From JAAYED01 sp040772225 (lineage in GTDB: Bacteria; Chloroflexota; Anaerolineae; UBA1429), in the NCBI GenBank assembly GCA_040772225.1, contig JAXGYO010000002.1, positions 1,736,001 through 1,800,000 on the forward strand: 64,000 nucleotides of DNA, given 5' to 3'. The notes beneath the pieces were generated by a model that was given only the letters and a program-made list of their open reading frames with translations, did not search any database and had not been told where the DNA came from. Shown here in pieces: positions 41,129 through 50,175 of the stretch (the first letter of the stretch is position 1; each line of letters begins with the position of its first letter). The position numbers were made by a program, and so were the translations under genes.

Positions 41129-44056
41129 ACAAGCGGGCAAGTTGACCAGATAGGCAAGAACGAAGAATACCCAGTGTGCCAGCTCAGGAACAAACAGGGC
41201 ATTATCGATGAGGCCATGAGCGAACATGGCCGCCAACCCTCCCAGGAGCCCGACCAGCACCGCGCGCGAGGCTGGAGCGTACACTTGCCAGCGCCTGGCA
41301 ACTGGAAGCCCCGCAGCGACCAGGGCGCCCAGGAACAACAGCAGACCGGGCAGACCGGTCCGAACCAGGAGATCCAGGGCAAAGTTATGCGGATGGGAGA
41401 GCCAGCGCTCGATCTCTGCGCCGGGGAGAATATAGTCTCCGTAATAATAGAGAAAGTTATCGAGGCCCACGCCGGTCCATAGATGATCTTTGGCCATCTC
41501 CCAGCTCGATTGCCAAAGCTGCAACCGCAAGAAGGTGGTGCCGCTCTGTAGATCCAGCAGGGAGGCAAAGCGCTCCGTCTGCATCAGCGGGATCAGGCAG
41601 AGCCCAAGGACGGCAAGGGCAACCAGGGCGTATGTTCGCACGCGCTTGCCCTTGAGCAGGCCGATAACCAACAGACCCGCCGGCACGCCGAGCAACCAGG
41701 CGCCACGGGAATAGGTGAGGATAACTGCAAGAAGAATCACCGCTGCCCCGGCTGCCCAGAACCATCTCTTTTTGCCACTGCCCGACACATCGTCACCCGC
41801 TTCGGTGGCCACCGATATTCCCAGCGGCAGCATCCGTTCGAGATAGAGCGCCAGATTGTTGGGGGATCCAAAGAACCCACGCGCGCGCCTGACGCCCTCC
41901 GCCTCGATGACGCCCGCAGGAGAGGGATATCGCACAAGAGCATAGAGCGCGACCCCGACTGACGAGGCGAAAAAGACACCCACCAACTGCCGCCAGAGGC
42001 GGCGGTCGGCCCCCGTGATCCGCAGCAGGAGATACAACAGGGCCGGCTCGGCCACCGCGGTGCGAAACTCGCGCAGGGCCTCGCGCTGGTACTCGGCACG
42101 CCAGGCTCCCATCCCCACCCAGGCCACAAAGGTGAGCAACAACAGATCGACCCAACTCAACTGCTTGAAGCGTAACAGCTCAAGGCGCTCGCCTCCAAGT
42201 ATCGCGGCGCCTGCCCGGGCCAGCGCGGCGCAGAGCACGGCCAACTCGGTTATCGAAAAGGTGCCAGGGCCCAGTCCGACATGGAGCGGGGCCAGGGGGA
42301 TCGTGGCGACCGCGACGAGCAGGGCAGCATCGGGGCGCAGGAGCACCCCCATCCCGTACAGGGCCAGGAATCCAAGCCGGAGCATCGACCCGGGAGCCAC
42401 CATGGCAAGCCCAAAGGTGAGCGCCATCGCGGCCAGGAGCCAGCCATCCGGTAGAGCATCGACTCGCGCGCGTGCCCACCGGTAGGGGCGTCGCCAGTCG
42501 ACCAGCCGCAGCCCCTGAACGATCCCCACTAGAAGCCAGGCACCGAGCAGCAATGAGAATCCGATCGTCGCCCATAGTCGTGTCACCTCAGGCCTGGCAC
42601 CGACCTGCAACCCGCGAATGGCGTCGATCTGCGCGACGGTACCCACCAACGTGACAGTGCGTCTCTCGGCCGCCGCCGTCCTCACCACCCGGAATCTTGC
42701 GATTTCATCGTCGTGTGCATTCAGGATGATGGTTCGCTCATAGGGTGCCAGCACGCGCAACACCCCTTGCAGCCCGTCAGTATCCATCTCCACGAACAGA
42801 TCGGACCCGTAAAAGTCAATCGAGACTGCGCGCTCCTCGGTAGCTGGCAGACCCGCCGGAAGGAGAGAGGAAACGCTGTGGCGCCCTGGAAAGCGCGTGC
42901 CATCAGTGTGCAAGCCCGGCTCTAGCGAGAGCATCAGCGGTTGTGGCTCCCCATCGGCGCCCAAGAGGCTGAGTCCCCAAACGGGGTCATCGATCTGTGC
43001 CATTGGCTGCAGATGGAGCGCACAGAACAGCGTCATCCAGGGCCACTCGCGCTGTACACGATTGAAGGCCTCTTTGAGGCGCGAGGCCTGCAGCGTCGCG
43101 CTGTCGCTGCCCAGCGCCGAGGGTTGGCCGGTCCAGCCCTCAGGGAGGGCCACCCAGCCGCCTTCCAGCGCCCAAACTGGCTTGGCATCCTCACCCCGCT
43201 TGATCATCTCCTCGCGGAGCAGGATTACCCGCGAGAAATTGAGCACATCCGCGTCCACGCGCCTGTCATAGGCCCCCGACCAGAAGCCATAAGCCTTGAC
43301 ACCCAGCACATCAAAGTAGGGTGCCCCGCCCAGACGATAGATCTCTCGCAGAAAGAGGAGATCACTCATGTTGCGGCCGGAGCGCTCAGTGTTGGGCGCC
43401 ATGCCCCCCGCGATAATCAGAGCGCCCGGATCGGCGGCGCGGATTGCAGTGGCAGCCTCTTGCAGCATCGCCACATATCCCGCGGGATCGATAGCTCCCT
43501 TGCCCCAGTGGGGGTAGATGTTGGGCCGGTCCCAGATCTGGTAGGCACGAATCTGCTCGCCATACCGCTCCGCGAAAGCAGCGGCGAACCGTGCAAAGGC
43601 CTCAGGATCCGCCGGCGGAGCCCAGGGATTGTCGGCCTCGTGTGTGGGTCGGGCCCAGATGGGAGAACGCTCCAGAACAGCCACGATCTGCAGTCCCTGC
43701 CCGTGCACCAGCGGCAGAACCTCGTCCCAAAAGCCCCACTCAAAGCGCCCGGGCTCCGGCTCGAGCGCATCCCAGAAAAAGTGCTGCACCAGCGTGCCAT
43801 AGCCGAGGGCTTGAACGGTACTCAGCGCATCGAGTACCTGGAGGTTGGTGGTGTACTGCTCCAGAGCGACATTGATGCCCGCGCGGGGCGACTCCAGCAC
43901 GGGCTGGTCGGCCGCCAGGCCCGACGCAACGCCCCTGTGCTGCTGCCGGTACGCACTCACGTCCTGGACAGCGACCGCCAGCAGCGCGACCAAGAGAATC
44001 CCTCGCACCAATATGCCGGCGAGGTCAAGCAGCGTCTGGCGTCTCGATCGCATCAC
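41099..44056 (-). CDS. Fusion of glycosidase-like TIM barrel to O-antigen-ligase (Wzy_C)-like membrane protein
   Basis: A 985-residue protein. A membrane anchor lies at about 14-32. Residues 60-400 look like a clan GH-A barrel (AGINVALEQYTTN, FWDALEPEPGRFEWGFWDEV, YQIWDRPNIYPHWG, PVWALEGGW). The acid/base Glu expected in the WNEP position is Arg (WDRP), while the second Glu (LEGGW) is kept, so hydrolysis is doubtful. A beta region to about 490 follows. The C-terminal 460 residues have about twelve helices with TYSRGAW near 790 and GVGLDNFLYYYGDY, WLSHPHNFALDLLVRTG near 880, the Wzy_C/O-antigen ligase signature. It would polymerise or ligate a surface glycan, with the barrel as a possible glycan-binding part. 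Confidence 0.8.
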   Translation of the reverse strand: MMRSRRQTLLDLAGILVRGILLVALLAVAVQDVSAYRQQHRGVASGLAADQPVLESPRAGINVALEQYTTNLQVLDALSTVQALGYGTLVQHFFWDALEPEPGRFEWGFWDEVLPLVHGQGLQIVAVLERSPIWARPTHEADNPWAPPADPEAFARFAAAFAERYGEQIRAYQIWDRPNIYPHWGKGAIDPAGYVAMLQEAATAIRAADPGALIIAGGMAPNTERSGRNMSDLLFLREIYRLGGAPYFDVLGVKAYGFWSGAYDRRVDADVLNFSRVILLREEMIKRGEDAKPVWALEGGWVALPEGWTGQPSALGSDSATLQASRLKEAFNRVQREWPWMTLFCALHLQPMAQIDDPVWGLSLLGADGEPQPLMLSLEPGLHTDGTRFPGRHSVSSLLPAGLPATEERAVSIDFYGSDLFVEMDTDGLQGVLRVLAPYERTIILNAHDDEIARFRVVRTAAAERRTVTLVGTVAQIDAIRGLQVGARPEVTRLWATIGFSLLLGAWLLVGIVQGLRLVDWRRPYRWARARVDALPDGWLLAAMALTFGLAMVAPGSMLRLGFLALYGMGVLLRPDAALLVAVATIPLAPLHVGLGPGTFSITELAVLCAALARAGAAILGGERLELLRFKQLSWVDLLLLTFVAWVGMGAWRAEYQREALREFRTAVAEPALLYLLLRITGADRRLWRQLVGVFFASSVGVALYALVRYPSPAGVIEAEGVRRARGFFGSPNNLALYLERMLPLGISVATEAGDDVSGSGKKRWFWAAGAAVILLAVILTYSRGAWLLGVPAGLLVIGLLKGKRVRTYALVALAVLGLCLIPLMQTERFASLLDLQSGTTFLRLQLWQSSWEMAKDHLWTGVGLDNFLYYYGDYILPGAEIERWLSHPHNFALDLLVRTGLPGLLLFLGALVAAGLPVARRWQVYAPASRAVLVGLLGGLAAMFAHGLIDNALFVPELAHWVFFVLAYLVNLPACLTVGGEWVD

Positions 44057-44110
44057 TGTCCCCCTGCCGCTGCAGGCGCAGGCAGATATAGAGTGCAGCT
44101 ATCGTGAGGA

Positions 44111-46060
44111 TCAAGCATCGCAGTCAGGCTCCGGGACAGAGGAGAGAGACGATTGCCGATGCAGGTGCACCAGCAACACCGAGATATCGGCAGGGTTGAC
44201 CCCGGCGATGCGTGCCGCCTGGCCCACGGTTTCCGGCCGGTAGTGATCCAGCCTCTCGCGAGCCTCGGTCCGCATCCCGTGCATGTTCGCATAGACGAGA
44301 TCGGGCGGTATACGCCACGTTTCCAGCCGGCGTGCACGGGCGACCTGTTGCTGCTGTTTGGCCACATACCCTTCGTACTGGATCTCGACCAGGGCCTGAT
44401 CCTGCACCTCAGACGGCACGGCCTCTTCCGCGGCTGCAAACAAGCGTACGATCTCCAATGTCGCTCCCGGCCGCTTGAGCACCTGGTAGGCAGGGGTGGC
44501 CTGTACCAGGGGCTCCAGACCTAGCTGCTGCAGAAAGGGATTGACGACATCGGGGGGCAGGCTGACCCGCTTGAGTCGTTCAATCTCTGACGCGATCCCC
44601 TCGCGCTTGGCCGTTACCGCTCGCCAGCGATCCTCGCCGATCAGGCCGGCATCGTGCGCAAGGTCCGCCAGACGGAGGTCGGCATTGTCCTGCCTGAGCA
44701 GCAGGCGGTATTCGGCACGGGAGGTGAGCATCCTGTACGGCTCGTCAATCTCGCGGGTGACCAGGTCGTCCACCAGGACACCGAGGTAGCCCTGATCGCG
44801 CCCGATCACCACCGGCGGCTCGTCCCAGGCGAGGCGCGCGGCATTGGCGCCCGCCAGCACACCCTGTGCCGCCGCCTCCTCATACCCCGATGTGCCATTG
44901 ATCTGACCTGCCAGGAACAGCCCTGGCACCGTGCGCGCTTCAAGAGACCTCGTCAGTTGGGAAGGCGGGCAAAAGTCATAGGCGATGGCATAGCCCGGCC
45001 TGATGATTCTGGCCTGAGCAAGAGCCGGGATCGTGTGCAGGAGCTCCTCCTGGACCTCCACAGGGAGCCCGGTGAAGCAGCCCTGGACATAGACCTCGTT
45101 GGTGTTCCACCCCTCAGGCTCGAGAAAGAACTGGTGACTCTCCTTATCCGCATAGCGCACTATCTTGTCCTCAATCGAGGGACAATAGCGCGGGCCGCTG
45201 GCCTCGATCGCCCCGGGAGCAATCGGCGAACGATGCAGGTTATCACGGATCACCCGATGGGTCTCTGCGTTGGTCTTGACCAGGTAACAGGGCAGCTGTG
45301 GCCGCCATGCCGTCTGATGCCCAATCGGGTAAATCGGGTTCGCCGGCCAGAGCAGCGGCTCCTCAGCGGGCTCTCTCTGAGAAAAGTACAGGGGCTCATC
45401 GCTGCCGAACTGAGATACAGTCAGCGCATAGTCGATGGTGCGTGCATCGACGCGTGGCGGCGTGTTGGTCTGCAGCCGCCCCAGCCGCAGGCCCAGAGCG
45501 AGCAGCGCCCGAGAGAGACCCGTGGCGGGAGGCTCGCCTGCGCGCCCGGCTGGCGTCCGGTACTCCCCGCTGAGGATCTGGCCGTTGAGAAAGGTGCCCC
45601 CGGTGATGACCACCGTCTTGCCCGGAATCTTTGTGCCGCTGGCCAGCGCGACTCCCGCTATGTGCCCCTGGCGCACTTGCAGACTGGACACCTGTCCCTG
45701 GAACAGGTCCAGATTGGGTGCCTGCTCAAGCCGCTCCCTCATAGAAAGCGAATAGAGCCGTTTGTCCGCCTGAGCGCGCAGCGACTGCACCGCGGGACCT
45801 TTGGACAGGTTGAGCATCCGGATCTGAATCAGTGTGCGATCGGTGTTGCGTGCCATCGCTCCACCCAGAGCATCTACCTCGCGCACGAGGTGCGCTTTGG
45901 CGGGCCCCCCTACGCTTGGATTGCAGGGCATGAGCGCGATCAGGTCAAGGTTCATTGTGACGAGCAGCGTGCGCCGACCCATGCGGGCAGCCGCCAGCGC
46001 GGCCTCACAGCCCGCATGACCTGCACCCACCACGATCACATCATAGACCAGCCCTGTCAC
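44111..46060 (-). CDS. mnmG: tRNA uridine-5-carboxymethylaminomethyl modification enzyme MnmG
   Basis: With MnmE it modifies U34 of several tRNAs using FAD, NADH and methylene-THF. The 649-residue protein has the FAD site VIVVGAGHAGCEAALAAARM near residue 8, CNPSVGGPAKAHLVREVDALGG near 45 and GTFLNGQI near 158. The C-terminal domain includes GLTSRAEYRL-type TSRAEYRLLLRQDNADLRL near 445. The GTG start at 46060 has GGAGG 12 nt upstream and overlaps the NUDIX stop (GTGA). A longer ATG reading would add 24 residues unlike the family. Confidence 0.96.
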   Translation of the reverse strand: MTGLVYDVIVVGAGHAGCEAALAAARMGRRTLLVTMNLDLIALMPCNPSVGGPAKAHLVREVDALGGAMARNTDRTLIQIRMLNLSKGPAVQSLRAQADKRLYSLSMRERLEQAPNLDLFQGQVSSLQVRQGHIAGVALASGTKIPGKTVVITGGTFLNGQILSGEYRTPAGRAGEPPATGLSRALLALGLRLGRLQTNTPPRVDARTIDYALTVSQFGSDEPLYFSQREPAEEPLLWPANPIYPIGHQTAWRPQLPCYLVKTNAETHRVIRDNLHRSPIAPGAIEASGPRYCPSIEDKIVRYADKESHQFFLEPEGWNTNEVYVQGCFTGLPVEVQEELLHTIPALAQARIIRPGYAIAYDFCPPSQLTRSLEARTVPGLFLAGQINGTSGYEEAAAQGVLAGANAARLAWDEPPVVIGRDQGYLGVLVDDLVTREIDEPYRMLTSRAEYRLLLRQDNADLRLADLAHDAGLIGEDRWRAVTAKREGIASEIERLKRVSLPPDVVNPFLQQLGLEPLVQATPAYQVLKRPGATLEIVRLFAAAEEAVPSEVQDQALVEIQYEGYVAKQQQQVARARRLETWRIPPDLVYANMHGMRTEARERLDHYRPETVGQAARIAGVNPADISVLLVHLHRQSSLSSVPEPDCDA

Positions 46061-46650
46061 CCGCTCTTTTCCTCCAGGGCCCGGGCAGCCAGGCGGTGTG
46101 CCGCCGCCCGGATCACCCCCCAGTCGTGCCACCGGCCATCCAGCGCCGCCAGCTCATCGGCGATAATGGAGAGATCCTCCGGTGCGACATGTCTGAATCC
46201 GCTGATCTGCTCGTGCTCATCCTGAACGCCAAGCGTCCCGTCCAACTCGGCAAGCTCGATCAGATAGCTCGTGAAATCGAAACCCTCATCGCCATGCACA
46301 AACCGCTGCGCGAGAACGCCAAGGAATCGCTCCATCTCAACGACCAGCCCCGTCTCCTCACGTGCTTCGCGCAAGGCGGCCTGGATCAGGTCCTCACCGG
46401 CATTGATGCCGCCGGTCATCAGCCGGTAGGCCCCCTCGGGATAAAAAGTCTTGGTGTGCAGCAGGTAGCGGCCGTCCGGATGCCTCACCAGGAGCACCAC
46501 TTCTGCGACCCGGCCATCCTTGAGCTGGCGCCAATAGTCCAGGGTCTCTTGCGAAACAGGTATCTCCACATGCTCCGTCAGCGGCGTGCCATAGCGTGCC
46601 ATGGCTGCCTTCACCCCGCTTGGCCCCCGGTTCTGCTGCGATTCTGACAT
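46057..46650 (-). CDS. NUDIX hydrolase
   Basis: A 197-residue pyrophosphohydrolase. The Nudix box GGINAGEDLIQAALREAREE, with TGL after it, near residue 82 is complete, including the REExx catalytic glutamates. The substrate is unknown; HEQISGFRHVAPEDL resembles members acting on activated alcohols or nucleoside diphosphates. CAGGAG precedes the ATG. Its stop overlaps the mnmG start, so the two are coupled. Confidence 0.88.
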   Translation of the reverse strand: MSESQQNRGPSGVKAAMARYGTPLTEHVEIPVSQETLDYWRQLKDGRVAEVVLLVRHPDGRYLLHTKTFYPEGAYRLMTGGINAGEDLIQAALREAREETGLVVEMERFLGVLAQRFVHGDEGFDFTSYLIELAELDGTLGVQDEHEQISGFRHVAPEDLSIIADELAALDGRWHDWGVIRAAAHRLAARALEEKSG

Positions 46651-46724
46651 GGGTTCTCCTGCACTATGGTAGGCGGATTATAGCGCCTGCGCATGGCCAC
46701 AGGAAATGACCCATCACGGGAAAC

Positions 46725-46749
46725 AAAAAAGGAGCCGGCGAGGCTCCTT
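46725..46749 (-). terminator. Terminator of the secreted glycosidase-like gene
   Basis: AAGGAGCC (46729-46736) pairs with GGCTCCTT (46742-46749), and on the minus strand a run of six T follows (plus 46730-46725). Confidence 0.85.
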
Positions 46750-46770
46750 ACCTGTACAGAGGGATTTGGC

Positions 46771-48198
46771 CTATTCCTTTTGCGACACCATCTGCAGAAT
46801 CGCGCCCAGATCGGCGGTGACATCAAAGCTGCCCCAACGCCCGCTTGCATCGCCGGCGTTAAAGACCGCAAAGCCAATGACATAGGGGTCCCGCCGCAGC
46901 TCATCGTCGTACCAGGAGAGTTGCTCGATATATCCTGCGAGTGAGCCCTCGGGCCCGCTCTCCTCAAAGTCCTGCCAGCCTCCCAGTCCGGCCTTTTGGG
47001 CAACCAGCACCCCGCCATCAACGCCAGCCTCTGTCACCACCAGGGGCACAACCAGCCTGGCAGGGGCGAGATAGTGCTCGTACCAGTAGCGATAGCGCAA
47101 CGTGAGACTGCCGTAATCCGCCTCCGGGTCGTGGCCGGGTATACCCTGCCCAACACCGTCCATCATCGTCGGCGCCGAGTACTCGTGCAGAGCAAGAACG
47201 CCGCCATGGGCTTTGGCAGCCTGGATAGCAGGAAGGAACGCTGCAAACTCATCCGCTTCGGGCGTTCCAGTGGAAAAGTTTCCTACAGCGACCTTAAAGC
47301 CGAGGGCGGCCATCAGCTCAGCACGTTCAGCCTCAAAGCTCGCGTACCATGCCATGTCTGCGGGACTGTCGATGCCGGGTTCATTCCATCCCAACCAGTA
47401 GTCCACGCCTGGATTTGCCAGATATCGCGCTGCGTGGGCCATCACAAACTGTTGCGCGCGCTCGGCTGGATCGCCAGTCAGGGTCTGATCGACCTCATCA
47501 AATCGCCCCAGCGTGATCGTCCCAGGAGAAATCTCTTTGGCCTCAGTCAGCCAGCCCAAATCCCCGACACCTACAAGTACCGCGGGCTGGGCATCCTTGA
47601 TAAAGGCCATGATGTTCGGATCAGAGTTTCTGGTGACGTGCAATCCCAGCTTGCTGCGCCCGTCGGAATAGTCAAAGGACAGGGGCTCTTCCTCGACCAC
47701 AAAGGCCATCTCGGCGCTCAAAGGCACGCTCCAAAGAGTAGTGCGACTGCCCTCGCCCTGATCGACCACAAAGGCGCTCCACCCCTCGGACCAGTTCATC
47801 TCGATCTGGTGGCAGCACGCCAGTGGATCTGCCTCTTGATACGCAAAGACATGCGAAACAGACTCGCCAGCAGGCAATACATCCACGAACCACTCGGCGC
47901 TCTGCTCATCCTCGGACTCTGGGGCAAAGAAACGGTCCAGGACAAACAGGCTGTACAGGTCCCAGCTGCTCAGGTTGCTCATGGTCACGACGTACCGCGG
48001 AGAGGTAGCTGGAACAAAAGTGGCCTGCAGGAGTAGCACATCGTCTGCCACAGGGTCTACAAGGGGAGCGGACAGATGCTGGGGTGCGTCTACGACGATG
48101 ACGGAATCACCGCGCACCAGGGCGACAGGGGCGCAGGCCAAGATCACCAATGCCAGGGTGAAGAGCGCTCGAAGGATAGAGCCGGATCGCAAGTGCAC
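46771..48198 (-). CDS. Secreted glycosidase-like (clan GH-A TIM barrel) protein
   Basis: A 475-residue exported protein. Residues 1-30 form a signal peptide (hydrophobic core LRALFTLALVILACAPVALV). Residues 35-170 are a beta-rich domain. From about 175 a TIM barrel follows with DYWLGWNEPGIDSP near 289 (acid/base Glu intact) and PLVVTEAGVDGG near 395 (nucleophile Glu). So an active glycoside hydrolase is likely, but the family is unclear. The GTG start at 48198 has GGAGG seven bases upstream and is preferred to upstream in-frame starts that lack a signal peptide. A promoter with a palindrome lies 37 nt upstream. Confidence 0.72.
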   Translation of the reverse strand: MHLRSGSILRALFTLALVILACAPVALVRGDSVIVVDAPQHLSAPLVDPVADDVLLLQATFVPATSPRYVVTMSNLSSWDLYSLFVLDRFFAPESEDEQSAEWFVDVLPAGESVSHVFAYQEADPLACCHQIEMNWSEGWSAFVVDQGEGSRTTLWSVPLSAEMAFVVEEEPLSFDYSDGRSKLGLHVTRNSDPNIMAFIKDAQPAVLVGVGDLGWLTEAKEISPGTITLGRFDEVDQTLTGDPAERAQQFVMAHAARYLANPGVDYWLGWNEPGIDSPADMAWYASFEAERAELMAALGFKVAVGNFSTGTPEADEFAAFLPAIQAAKAHGGVLALHEYSAPTMMDGVGQGIPGHDPEADYGSLTLRYRYWYEHYLAPARLVVPLVVTEAGVDGGVLVAQKAGLGGWQDFEESGPEGSLAGYIEQLSWYDDELRRDPYVIGFAVFNAGDASGRWGSFDVTADLGAILQMVSQKE

Positions 48199-48234
48199 CT
48201 TTGCCTCCAAGGCCGCCGCACAGAACGCAGGTTC

Positions 48235-48275
48235 GTGTACACTTAAAGTATACACGATGCTCAGATGCGCAACAA
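48235..48275 (-). promoter_or_regulatory. Promoter with palindromic operator for the secreted glycosidase-like gene
   Basis: On the minus strand TTGTTG (48275-48270), a 17-nt spacer and TATACT (48252-48247). The -10 lies inside a 21-bp palindrome (48235-48255, GTGTAYACTT-A-AAGTRTACAC, one mismatch), an ideal place for a repressor. Confidence 0.65.
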
Positions 48276-48317
48276 GGCCTTTCCATCCGCAGTTCTTACC
48301 GAGTCCCATGTGAAACA

Positions 48318-49043
48318 CTACGGAAATCCGACGCCAGGGCCAGGCGGATGGGTCAGCGCCATGCCCCAGACGATCTCTGCACCGGCATCGCAGAGGGCCT
48401 GTGCACAGGCGGACATGGTCGCCCCAGTAGTGAGCACATCATCGATCAGAAGCACACGCACGCCCCTGGGCACCTCTTCCGTACAAGCGAAAGCGCCTGC
48501 AACATTGTGCAATCGTTCCTCGGGCGAGAGCCCCACCTGAGACCGGGTCGCACGCCAGCGATGCAGGACGTTGGGACACAGGTCAAGGCCAGTGTTTGCG
48601 CAAAAGCCGCGGCCAAGCAACTCTGCCTGGTTGTAGCCGCGCCGGCGCAACTGGGCGCGATGGAGCGGGACGGGGATCACGACGTCCACAGTGCGCGCCT
48701 GCGCCCGCCAGGCGTCCGCGAGCAGGGTGGACAATGGATCCGCGAGGACGCGAACGCCACCGTACTTTAGTCCGTGCACGGCTTCGCGCAGGGGATAAAT
48801 GTGAGGAGACAGTGTCAGTGCCCCTGCCAGCGCCTCCGTCCGGTTCCGGAGACGCGGCACAAGGTTCAGCCTACCGCGGCCGGGTATCGACGAGATGCAC
48901 GCCGGGCAGAGCCAATCTCCTGCGCTGCCGCAGGCCACACAGTGTGGCGGAAACAGGCCATCAAGCAGCGTTCCAAGGGGCCCGCTATCTTTCGCCCTGA
49001 GCCAGACTGGCAACGTCACCCTTCCTCGGGAAACTCGCTCCAC
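48318..49043 (-). CDS. comF: ComF-family phosphoribosyltransferase-like protein
   Basis: A 241-residue protein of the ComF/GntX family, linked to natural transformation. The N-terminal zinc finger is CVACGSAGDWLCPAC near residue 35. The phosphoribosyltransferase core has VIPVPLHRAQLRRRGYNQAE near 122 and the PRPP loop VLLIDDVLTTGATM near 197. With comEC at 52.9 kb it suggests DNA-uptake capacity, although ComF alone is also found in non-competent bacteria. It is a single gene with divergent neighbours. Confidence 0.9.
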   Translation of the reverse strand: MERVSRGRVTLPVWLRAKDSGPLGTLLDGLFPPHCVACGSAGDWLCPACISSIPGRGRLNLVPRLRNRTEALAGALTLSPHIYPLREAVHGLKYGGVRVLADPLSTLLADAWRAQARTVDVVIPVPLHRAQLRRRGYNQAELLGRGFCANTGLDLCPNVLHRWRATRSQVGLSPEERLHNVAGAFACTEEVPRGVRVLLIDDVLTTGATMSACAQALCDAGAEIVWGMALTHPPGPGVGFP

Positions 49044-49140
49044 AGGCCGTCCCTCCGACCCTCAACGGCATTGACCTGGTTTGTTTCTGCGCCTATCCTA
49101 GCACCGAACTACTGCAGTTGTCACCCGGAGAGTGTGAGCC

Positions 49141-50148
49141 ATGAGCAAGATCCGCGTCCTTGTCACCATCCCACAGCCACTGCGGGACCTCGTGCTGGCA
49201 CCCGAGACGCTGGCGGAACTCCGTTCCTTCGCCGACGTGACACTCAACGAGGACGGGCGCAACTGGGATGCCGAGGCCCTCTGCGCCCGCCTCCCGGGTG
49301 TAGATGCGATCCTGGGAAGCTGGGGTCTTCCGCAGCTCACGTCCGAGGTGCTTTCGCAGGCGGACCGCCTGTCATTCGTGGCCTATGCCGCGGGCAGCAT
49401 CAAGCCCTTTATGACCGACGCGGCTTATGACCGGGGCATCCGCGTGACGCACGCCGCGGCGCGTATCGCCGAATCGGTGGCTGATATCACCCTGGTGCTC
49501 GCCATGATGGGCCTGCGCCGGCCGCAGGATTTTGACCGCAGGCTCAAGTCGGGTGAAGCCTGGCCCGATGCGCGCGCGGTGGATACCTACGAGATCCGCG
49601 GCAAGACCGTGGGCCTCCTCGGCCTGGGCTATGTCGGGCGCCGCACCGCCGCACTGTTCCAGGCCGTCGGGGCGCAGGTCTGGGGCTATGATCCCTACGT
49701 CGACGAGGCCGCTATGGCCGCCCTGGGGGTGCGTAAGGTGGCCCTGGATGACCCGCTGCGCGGCTGCAAGGTGGTCTCCGTGCACCTGCCGATCACGCCC
49801 GAGACGCGACACCTGCTCGGGCGACGCGAACTGAGCCTGATCCGCGATGGCGCGGTGTTCATCAACACCTCGCGGGCCTGGGTGGTCGATCAAGAGGCGC
49901 TGCTCGACCAGTTGCGCACCGGGCGGTTCTGGGCAGCGCTGGACGTCTACGAGCCCGAGCCCTTGCCTGTCGATTCGCCCCTGCGCACGCTGGACAACGT
50001 CGTGCTCACGCCCCACATCGCCGGGATGACCCGCGACTCGTACCTGGGCCTGACCCGCGAGATGGTGGACGAGATCCGGCGCCTGTTCGTGACCCACGAG
50101 CCGTTGCGCTACGAGATTACCCGCGAACGCCTGGCCCGCATGGCCTAG
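49141..50148 (+). CDS. D-isomer-specific 2-hydroxyacid dehydrogenase
   Basis: A 335-residue NAD-dependent dehydrogenase. The cofactor motif GLGYVGRRTA is near residue 160. The catalytic Arg is in NTSRAWVVDQEAL near 242, Glu in YEPEPLPVDSPL near 275, and His in LTPHIAG near 291. The substrate is not determined. With the PLP enzyme 27 nt downstream it could form a short route for a D-hydroxy or D-amino acid. Third codon positions are almost all G or C, much more than in the flanking genes. Confidence 0.9.
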   Translation: MSKIRVLVTIPQPLRDLVLAPETLAELRSFADVTLNEDGRNWDAEALCARLPGVDAILGSWGLPQLTSEVLSQADRLSFVAYAAGSIKPFMTDAAYDRGIRVTHAAARIAESVADITLVLAMMGLRRPQDFDRRLKSGEAWPDARAVDTYEIRGKTVGLLGLGYVGRRTAALFQAVGAQVWGYDPYVDEAAMAALGVRKVALDDPLRGCKVVSVHLPITPETRHLLGRRELSLIRDGAVFINTSRAWVVDQEALLDQLRTGRFWAALDVYEPEPLPVDSPLRTLDNVVLTPHIAGMTRDSYLGLTREMVDEIRRLFVTHEPLRYEITRERLARMA

Positions 50149-50175
50149 AGTTCTTTGACAGAGGGAGAGATCAGG

